From Aralia elata (lineage: Eukaryota > Streptophyta > Magnoliopsida > Apiales > Araliaceae): 64,000 nucleotides of DNA. Location of the stretch: NCBI GenBank assembly GCA_034770075.1, contig CM068382.1:85776643-85840642 (forward strand). The letters are read 5' to 3'. The notes below the pieces were generated by a model. It did not search any database, had not been told where the DNA came from, and worked only from the letters and a program-made list of their open reading frames with translations. Each line of letters begins with the position of its first letter. The stretch's first letter is position 1. Made by a program: the position numbers and the translations under genes. Positions 55,086 to 64,000 of the stretch are shown here, piece by piece.

Positions 55086-57694
55086 AAAAATTACGAAATG
55101 TGAGACTTGGATTGTCCACTGATGGTTTTAACCCGTTCGGCCACTCAGCTGTTCCGTACTCCTGCTGGCATGTGATTGTAACTCCGTACAACTTGCCTCC
55201 TTGGATGTGTATGAAGCAGTCATACTTGTTTCTTTCACTCGTGATTCCTGGTCCCAAGAGTCCTGGAAAGAACCTAGATGTTTACTTGAGACCTCTTATA
55301 GACGAGTTAAAGGTATTGTGGGAGGATGGAGTACAGACTTAGGATGTTTCCACGAAAACAAATTTCAACCTTAGGGCATCGGTTATCTGGACTATAAGTG
55401 ACTTCCCTTCTTATGGTATGTTATCTGGCTGGAGTACACACGGGAAGTTGGCTTTTCCATATTGTATGGATCACACAAAGTCTTTCAATCTATCAAAAGG
55501 TCAAAAGCCATGCTGGTTTGACTGCCATCGTCGTTTCTTGCTGCTAGATCACCCGTTTCGAAGAAATAGAGAAAACTTCAGGAAAGGGAAAGTAGACAAT
55601 GATATGCCTGCACCGCGATTGTCGGGAACGGAGATGCGAGACCGAGTGATGAGATTGCCGGTTATCCCATTCGGTAAGATTCTTGCCTCTGACATCATCG
55701 ATAGGTTTGGCGTATCTCATAATTGGGTTCGGAGAAGCATCTTTTGGGAACTGCCTTATTGGTCTATAAATTTAATTCGTCATAATCTAGATGTGATGTA
55801 TATTGAGAAGAATGTGTTCGACAATGTCTTTAACACCGTGATGAGTGTTCCGGGCAAGACGAAAGATAATGATAAGGCACGGTTGGACATGAAAGATATT
55901 TGTAAGCGTCCTGTAATGGTCGGATGGTCAAACCGCATGTAAGGTACACATTATCCAAAAAGCAAGTTGAAGATGTGTGCACATGGATTAAGTCTCTGAA
56001 ACTACCGGACGGATATGCGTCAAACATTGCAAGGTGTGTCACAGGTGGCAAATTGCAAGGGATGAAGAGTCATGACTGTCATGTGTTCATGGAGAGACTC
56101 ATGCCTATAGCATTTCGGGACTTGCTTGATAAACCAATATGGGATGCTTTGACTGATCTTAGTCGTTTCTTCAGAGACATATGTTCAAATACGATAAATG
56201 AAAAGGACATGTCTGTACTTGAGTAGAACATTATTGAGATCACGTGTAAGCTTGAAAAAATATTTCCACCTGATTTTTTTGACTCCATGGAGCATTTGCA
56301 AATCCATCTACCCTATGAAGCTCGTGTTGGTGGTCCAGTTCAATATAGATGGATGTACCCTTTCGAGAGGGTGATGGAAAACCTTAAGAGGAAGGTGAAG
56401 AATAGAGCTTACGTCGAGGGGTCGATATGTGAGGCTTACAGTTTCGATGAGATATCCACTTTTGTCTCTGACTATTTTCCCAACGAAGTCTTGACGAAGG
56501 TCAATCGAGTCTCGAGACATGATGATGGGGGCAATGTTGAACTAAATGGTCGAGTGTCTGTATTTGGTCTACCGGGTCGCGCTTATGGAAAAGGGAAGCG
56601 CATATTCCTCCCTGAGCAAGAATTACATGCTACACATACTTACATTCTTCTCCACTGCGAGGAGATTGATGAATATGTGAGGTATACCAGTAAAATTCAT
56701 ATTTACTTAACCTATATCTTAACCTTCAAGCTCATATTAATATATGATAATATTTATAATGTTTTATAGATCGTACGATGATGAGTTAAAAGCAAAGCAA
56801 CCGAACATCACTGATAAAGATATTCAAGTTAATTGTGATAAAACATTTGCACTTTGGTTAAAAAACAAGGTAAGTTAAGTTAATTAAGCACAACATATGT
56901 TATATTTATTTATGAATTCAAATAAATATATGTTCATTTGTGTAAGCTCTTAAGGAGGGAACGATTCCTCCAAATGTACAAGTCCTAGCTATTGGCCCAG
57001 ACAGGGACCAAGTTAGCCGCAATGGTTACAAAATAAATGGCTGTGAATTTCATACAAAAACATATGCTCGCGGTAAAAGAACAACAAACACTGGAGTGTG
57101 TGTTCGAGGAAATTGTTACAATGAGCTTGGTCATGCCTTTTATGGTGAATTGGAAAAATCATCGAGTTGTCGTACAAGGGTATTTATAGGGGTGATATTA
57201 ACTTGTTCAAGTGTCGCTGGTTTGATTCAGAAAAAGGGATACGTGTCGATCGACATGGGATTGTCGATATTGACGTCCATAGGTCCACGTACGTCAACGC
57301 ACCATTTGTGTTGCCAACTCAAACAGTACAAGTGTACTACACTCCTAGTCCTGTTAAGAAAAGGGATAGATTGCCTGCAGATTGGCAAGTTGTAATCCAT
57401 ACTCCCGCGCGCAGTCATACCCAACTAGTGGACGGAGAGTTCTACCAAGAGGAGATGATTCATAGACCTGAGGTGATAACTATGGAAGACAATAATGAAT
57501 TAATCCAGTTAGAGGGTGGAGATGAACTAGATGAATTCGATCCCGAGTCAATACTTGTGCCAGATCACAGTGATAATGAGGAGGAAGAGTTTTTGACTGG
57601 CACTGACACTGACACTGAATCTGAAGAAGATGATGGTTATGAAACTCCAATACGTAACCAAAATGATTCTGACTCAGACAACGATTTTATTTAA
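55086..57694 (+). pseudogene. TNP2-type CACTA transposase, N-terminally truncated and broken
   Basis: Transposase_21 core from about 55095: VRLGLSTDGFNPFGHSAVPY, YNLPPWMCMKQSYLFLSLVI, GPKSPGKNLDVYLRPLIDEL, MLSGWSTHGKLAFPYCMDHT, FWELPYWSINLIRHNLDVMY to about 55940. Then come the DUF4218-like part (FDSMEHLQIHLPYEARVGGP, about 56278) and the DUF4216-like part (LFKCRWFDSEKGIRVDRHGI, about 57205), ending in an acidic tail DTDTESEEDDGYE. Introns are predicted at 56682-56769 and 56870-56954 from clean reading-frame joins. Lesions: TAG at 55340, frameshift near 55925, TAG at 56224, single-base loss near 57156 in an A run. The enzyme would cut and join element ends; this copy cannot. The stop is TAA at 57692. 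Confidence 0.9.
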
Positions 57695-60600
57695 ACTGTA
57701 TGTTTAGGTTGACTTGTATTTCGAACTACTGCATATATTCATTAATTTATGTAGCTTTTATTTATAGTTGTGGTAGTTAACTATTTCAAACAGTACAAGT
57801 GTACTACACTCCTAGTCCTGTTAAGAAAAGGGATAGATTGCCTGCAGATTGGCAAGTTGTAATCCATACTCCCGCGCGCAGTCGTACCCAACTAGTCGAC
57901 GGAGAGTTCTACCAAGAGGAGATGATTCATAGACCTGAGGTGATAACTATGGAAGACAATAATGAATTAATCCAGTTAGAGGGTGGAGATGAACTAGATG
58001 AATTCGATCCCGAGTCAATACTTGTGCCAGATCACAGTGATAATGAGGAGGAAGAGTTTTTGACTGGCACTGACACTGACACTGAATCTGAAGAAGATGA
58101 TGGTTATGAAACTCCAATACGTAACCAAAATGATTCTGACTCAGACAACGATTTTCATTAAAATGTATGTTTAGGTTGACTTGTATTTCGAACTACTGCA
58201 TATATTCATTAATTTATGTAGCTTTTATTTATAGTTGTCGTAGTTAACTATTTCAAACAGTACAAGTGTACTACACTCCTAGTCCTGTTAAGAAAAGGGA
58301 TAAATTGCCTGCAGATTGGCAAGTTGTAATCCATACTCCCGCGCGCAGTCGTACCCAACTAGTCGACGGAGAGTTCTACCAAGAGGAGATGATTCATAGA
58401 CCTGAGGTGATAACTATGGAAGACAATAATGAATTAATCCAGTTAGAGGGTGGAGATGAACTAGATGAATTCGATCCCGAGTCAATACTTGTGCCAGATC
58501 ACAGTGATAATGAGGAGGAAGAGTTTTTGACTGGCACTGACACTGACACTGAATCTGAAGAAGATGATGGTTATGAAACTCCAATACGTAACCAAAATGA
58601 TTCTGACTCAGACAACGATTTTCATTAAAATGTATGTTTAGGTTGACTTGTATTTCGAACTACTGCATATATTCATTAATTTATGTAGCTTTTATTTATA
58701 GTTGTGGTAGTTAACTATTTCAAACAGTACAAGTGTACTACACTCCTAGTCCTGTTAAGAAAAGGGATAGATTGCCTGCAGATTGGCAAGTTGTAATCCA
58801 TACTCCCGCGCGCAGTCGTACCCAACTAGTCGACGGAGAGTTTCTACCAAGAGGAGATGATTCATAGACCTGAGGTGATAACTATGGAAGACAATAATGA
58901 ATTAATCCAGTTAGAGGGTGGAGATGAACTAGATGAATTCGATCCCGAGTCAATACTTGTGCCAGATCACAGTGATAATGAGGAGGAAGAGTTTTTGACT
59001 GGCACTGACACTGACACTGAATCTGAAGAAGATGATGGTTATGAAACTCCAATACGTAACCAAAATGATTCTGACTCAGACAACGATTTTCATTAAAATG
59101 TATGTTTAGGTTGACTTGTATTTCGAACTACTGCATATATTCATTAATTTATGTAGCTTTTATTTATAGTTGTGGTAGTTAACTATTTCAAACAGTACAA
59201 GTGTACTACACTCCTAGTCCTGTTAAGAAAAGGGATAGATTGCCTGCAGATTGGCAAGTTGTAATCCATACTCCCGCGCGCAGTCGTACCCAACTAGTCG
59301 ACGGAGAGTTCTACCAAGAGGAGATGATTCATAGACCTGAGGTGATAACTATGGAAGACAATAATGAATTAATCCAGTTAGAGGGTGGAGATGAACTAGA
59401 TGAATTCGATCCCGAGTCAATACTTGTGCCAGATCACAGTGATAATGAGGAGGAAGAGTTTTTGACTGGCACTGACACTGACACTGAATCTGAAGAAGAT
59501 GATGGTTATGAAACTCCAATACGTAACCAAAATGATTCTGACTCAGACAACGATTTTCATTAAAATGTATGTTTAGGTTGACTTGTATTTCGAACTACTG
59601 CATATATTCATTAATTTATGTAGCTTTTATTTATAGTTGTCGTAGTTAACTATTTCAAACAGTACAAGTGTACTACACTCCTAGTCCTGTTAAGAAAAGG
59701 GATAAATTGCCTGCAGATTGGCAAGTTGTAATCCATACTCCCGCGCGCAGTCGTACCCAACTAGTCGACGGAGAGTTCTACCAAGAGGAGATGATTCATA
59801 GACCTGAGGTGATAACTATGGAAGACAATAATGAATTAATCCAGTTAGAGGGTGGAGATGAACTAGATGAATTCGATCCCGAGTCAATACTTGTGCCAGA
59901 TCACAGTGATAATGAGGAGGAAGAGTTTTTGACTGGCACTGACACTGACACTAAATCTGAAGAAGATGATGGTTATGAAACTCCAATACGTAACCAAAAT
60001 GATTCTGACTCAGACAACGATTTTCATTAAAATGTATGTTTAGGTTGACTTGTATTTCGAACTACTGCATATATTCATTAATTTATGTAGCTTTTATTTA
60101 TAGTTGTGGTAGTTAACTATTTCAAACAGTACAAGTGTACTACACTCCTAGTCCTGTTAAGAAAAGGGATAGATTGCCTGCAGATTGGCAAGTTGTAATC
60201 CATACTCCCGCGCGCAGTCGTACCCAACTAGTCGACGGAGAGTTCTACCAAGAGGAGATGATTCATAGACCTGAGGTGATAACTATGGAAGACAATAATG
60301 AATTAATCCAGTTAGAGGGTGGAGATGAACTAGATGAATTCGATCCCGAGTCAATACTTGTGCCAGATCACAGTGATAATGAGGAGGAAGAGTTTTTTGA
60401 CTGGCACTGACACTGACACTGAATCTGAAGAAGATGATGGTTATGAAACTCCAATACGTAACCAAAATGATTCTGACTCAGACAACGATTTTTCATTAAA
60501 ATGTATGTTTAGGTTGACTTGTTGTATTTCGAAACTACTGCATATATTCATTAATTTATGTAGCTTTTATTTATAGTTGTGGTAGTTAACTATTTCAAAC

Positions 60601-63600
60601 AGTACAAGTGTACTACACTCCTAGTCCTGTTAAGAAAAGGGATAGATTGCCTGCAGATTGGCAAGTTGTAATCCATACTCCCGCGCGCAGTCGTACCCAA
60701 CTAGTCGACGGAGAGTTCTACCAAGAGGAGATGATTCATAGACCTGAGGTGATAACTATGGAAGACAATAATGAATTAATCCAGTTAGAGGGTGGAGATG
60801 AACTAGATGAATTCGATCCCGAGTCAATACTTGTGCCAGATCACAGTGATAATGAGGAGGAAGAGTTTTTGACTGGCACTGACACTGACACTGAATCTGA
60901 AGAAGATGATGGTTATGAAACTCCAATACGTAACCAAAATGATTCTGACTCAGACAACGATTTTCATTAAAATGTATGTTTAGGTTGACTTGTATTTCGA
61001 ACTACTGCATATATTCATTAATTTATGTAGCTTTTATTTATAGTTGTGGTAGTTAACTATTTCAAACAGTACAAGTGTACTACACTCCTAGTCCTGTTAA
61101 GAAAAGGGATAGATTGCCTGCAGATTGGCAAGTTTGTAATCCATACTCCCGCGCGCAGTCGTACCCAACTAGTCGACGGAGAGTTCTACCAAGAGGAGAT
61201 GATTCATAGACCTGAGGTGATAACTATGGAAGACAATAATGAATTAATCCAGTTAGAGGGTGGAGATGAACTAGATGAATTCGATCCCGAGTCAATACTT
61301 GTGCCAGATCACAGTGATAATGAGGAGGAAGAGTTTTTGACTGGCACTGACACTGACACTGACACTGAATCTGAAGAAGATGATGGTTATGAAACTCCAA
61401 TACGTAACCAAAATGATTCTGACTCAGACAACGATTTTCATTAAAATGTATGTTTAGGTTGACTTGTATTTCGAACTACTGCATATATTCATTAATTTAT
61501 GTAGCTTTTATTTATAGTTGTCGTAGTTAACTATTTCAAACAGTACAAGTGTACTACACTCCTAGTCCTGTTAAGAAAAGGGATAGATTGCCTGCAGATT
61601 GGCAAGTTGTAATCCATACTCCCGCGCGCAGTCGTACCCAACTAGTCGACGGAGAGTTCTACCAAGAGGAGATGATTCATAGACCTGAGGTGATAACTAT
61701 GGAAGACAATAATGAATTAATCCAGTTAGAGGGTGGAGATGAACTAGATGAATTCGATCCCGAGTCAATACTTGTGCCAGATCACAGTGATAATGAGGAG
61801 GAAGAGTTTTTGACTGGCACTGACACTGACACTGAATCTGAAGAAGATGATGGTTATGAAACTCCAATACGTAACCAAAATGATTCTGACTCAGACAACG
61901 ATTTTCATTAAAATGTATGTTTAGGTTGACTTGTATTTCGAACTACTGCATATATTCATTAATTTATGTAGCTTTTATTTATAGTTGTGGTAGTTAACTA
62001 TTTCAAACAGTACAAGTGTACTACACTCCTAGTCCTGTTAAGAAAAGGGATAGATTGCCTGCAGATTGGCAAGTTGTAATCCATACTCCCGCGCGCAGTC
62101 GTACCCAACTAGTCGACGGAGAGTTCTACCAAGAGGAGATGATTCATAGACCTGAGGTGATAACTATGGAAGACAATAATGAATTAATCCAGTTAGAGGG
62201 TGGAGATGAACTAGATGAATTCGATCCCGAGTCAATACTTGTGCCAGATCACAGTGATAATGAGGAGGAAGAGTTTTTGACTGGCACTGACACTGACACT
62301 GAATCTGAAGAAGATGATGGTTATGAAACTCCAATACGTAACCAAAATGATTCTGACTCAGACAACGATTTTCATTAAAATGTATGTTTAGGTTGACTTG
62401 TATTTCGAACTACTGCATATATTCATTAATTTATGTAGCTTTTATTTATAGTTGTGGTAGTTAACTATTTCAAACAGTACAAGTGTACTACACTCCTAGT
62501 CCTGTTAAGAAAAGGGATAGATTGCCTGCAGATTGGCAAGTTGTAATCCATACTCCCCAGCGCGCAGTCGTACCCAACTAGTCGACGGAGAGTTCTACCA
62601 AGAGGAGATGATTCATAGACCTGAGGTGATAACTATGGAAGACAATAATGAATTAATCCAGTTAGAGGGTGGAGATGAACTAGATGAATTCGATCCCGAG
62701 TCAATACTTGTGCCAGATCACAGTGATAATGAGGAGGAAGAGTTTTTGACTGGCACTGACACTGACACTGAATCTGAAGAAGATGATGGTTATGAAACTC
62801 CAATACGTAACCAAAATGATTCTGACTCAGACAACGATTTTCATTAAAATGTATGTTTAGGTTGACTTGTATTTCGAACTACTGCATATATTCATTAATT
62901 TATGTAGCTTTTATTTATAGTTGTGGTAGTTAACTATTTCAAACAGTACAAGTGTACTTCACTCCTAGTCCTGTTAAGAAAAGGGATAGATTGCCTGCAG
63001 ATTGGCAAGTTGTAATCCATACTCCCGCGCGCAGTCGTACCCAACTAGTCGACGGAGAGTTCTACAACCAAGAGGAGATGATTCATAGACCTGAGGTGAT
63101 AACTATGGAAGACAATAATGAATTAATCCAGTTAGAGGGTGGAGATGAACTAGATGAATTCGATCCCGAGTCAATACTTGTGCCAGATCACAGTGATAAT
63201 GAGGAGGAAGAGTTTTTGACTGGCACTGACACTGACACTGAATCTGAAGAAGATGATGGTTATGAAACTCCAATACGTAACCAAAATGATTCTGACTCAG
63301 ACAACGATTTTCATTAAAATGTATGTTTAGGTTGACTTGTATTTCGAACTACTGCATATATTCATTAATTTATGTAGCTTTTATTTATAGTTGTGGTAGT
63401 TAACTATTTCAAACAGTACAAGTGTACTACACTCCTAGTCCTGTTAAGAAAAGGGATAGATTGCCTGCAGATTGGCAAGTTGTAATCCATACTCCCGCGC
63501 GCAGTCGTACCCAACTAGTCGACGGAGAGTTCTACCAAGAGGAGATGATTCATAGACCTGAGGTGATAACTATGGAAGACAATAATGAATTAATCCAGTT

Positions 63601-64000
63601 AGAGGGTGGAGATGAACTAGATGAATTCGATCCCGAGTCAATACTTGTGCCAGATCACAGTGATAATGAGGAGGAAGAGTTTTTGACTGGCACTGACACT
63701 GACACTGAATCTGAAGAAGATGATGGTTATGAAACTCCAATACGTAACCAAAATGATTCTGACTCAGACAACGATTTTCATTAAAATGTATGTTTAGGTT
63801 GACTTGTATTTCGAACTACTGCATATATTCATTAATTTATGTAGCTTTTATTTATAGTTGTCGTAGTTAACTATTTCAAACAGTACAAGTGTACTACACT
63901 CCTAGTCCTGTTAAGAAAAGGGATAGATTGCCTGCAGATTGGCAAGTTGTAATCCATACTCCCGCGCGCAGTCGTACCCAACTAGTCGACGGAGAGTTCT
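57319..64000 (+). repeat. 467-bp tandem array of the transposase terminal exon (14 full units plus one partial)
   Basis: Unit starts (at TCAAACAG): 57319, 57786, 58253, 58720, 59188, 59655, 60122, 60595, 61062, 61536, 62003, 62470, 62939, 63409, 63876 (cut at the window end). Each holds the last 120 or so codons of the transposase, its TAA, and about 100 bases of 3' flank ending TTTATAGTTGTGGTAGTTAA CTATT. Lengths are 467 except 468 (unit from 58720), 473 (60122), 474 (61062), 469 (62470) and 470 (62939). The first unit is the true exon and differs (GTGGAC for GTCGAC; TTTATTTAA for TTTCATTAA at the stop). The others are nearly identical, so amplification is recent. The array continues past the window. 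Confidence 0.95.

Larger units (their letters stand above)
19993..64000 (-). mobile_element. Old Ty3/gypsy element, Tekay/Del-like chromovirus, minus strand, split by four insertions
   Basis: Its parts appear in the correct minus-strand order from right to left: 5' LTR (50804 rightward, broken by a CACTA element at 52521), primer site (50790-50801), gag (50623-49638 and 42725 to about 42450), protease and RT start (about 42450-41679), RT rest and RNase H (38096-37048), integrase with C-terminal chromodomain-like region (24385-22861), polypurine tract (22847-22860), 3' LTR (22846-19993). Insertions lie between these parts with 5-bp duplications. Many in-frame TAG/TGA stops show it is long dead. 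The right end is outside the window. The possible left target duplication is CATAT (19988-19992). Confidence 0.85.
52521..64000 (+). mobile_element. CACTA (En/Spm-like) transposon, left end and transposase region; right end outside window
   Basis: The terminus CACTACAAGAAAATGG at 52521 is the canonical CACTA end, preceded by TTA, a plausible 3-bp target duplication (52518-52520). Subterminal AGCGACC/GGTCGCT words fill 52559-52806. A TNP2-type transposase pseudogene occupies 55086-57694, with the C-terminal exon then amplified in tandem to the window end. No TNPA-like second gene was seen. The 3' terminus must lie past 64000. The host site is the 5' LTR of the Tekay-like element. Confidence 0.9.

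Noticed and set aside
57799..63784. The repeated 120-codon frames as a family of tandem genes
   Set aside because: They begin without an ATG (GTG only), are preceded by a stop seven codons upstream, and are copies of a transposase exon plus flank. A tandem repeat explains them better.

Overview
The window is plant nuclear DNA, most likely from a eudicot. It is AT-rich, has a GRAS-family gene with a plant-type 5' UTR intron, and is otherwise almost entirely transposable elements of plant lineages (Ty1/copia, Ty3/gypsy, CACTA, Helitron, LINE, Stowaway-like and foldback MITEs). I cannot name the species. The only host gene that looks intact is at the left edge: the N-terminal half of a SCARECROW-like (SCL14/LISCL-type) GRAS regulator on the minus strand (1-1180), cut by the window boundary.

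Positions 2200-20000 are a patchwork of smaller elements. They include three Stowaway-like MITEs, a decayed minus-strand Ty3 element with Tat/Athila features but no pol (about 2602-6802), two LINE 3'-end relics, four foldback elements (three of them sitting in TA microsatellites at 13.5-16 kb), a TIR transposon carrying a PPR-gene fragment and a Ty3 gag fragment (14042-15334), and a probable Helitron (17797-19546) carrying a piece of a KORRIGAN-type membrane endoglucanase gene with its splice donor.

From 19993 to beyond the end lies one large, old, minus-strand Ty3/gypsy element (Tekay/Del-like) that has been split by later insertions. Target-site duplications or terminal motifs define each break: a 12.7-kb Ty1/copia element with an extra third ORF (24386-37042, TSD CCATC); a 3.6-kb solo LTR (38097-41678, TSD GAGCA); a young plus-strand Ty3 element with CRM-like features (42726-49637, TSD GATGT); and a CACTA transposon (52521 to beyond the end) in the host element's 5' LTR.

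Two features stand out. First, the CACTA transposase's last exon plus its 3' flank has been amplified into a 467-bp tandem array, with 14 full units in view, that runs off the window: a satellite apparently forming from a transposase gene. Second, the 10-mer ATCGTAGAGT recurs 16 times exactly in the copia element (LTRs, gag, pol and third ORF, on both strands) and 10 more times in the unrelated solo LTR, where the first copies are spaced about 21 bp apart. No rRNA, tRNA or CRISPR was seen.
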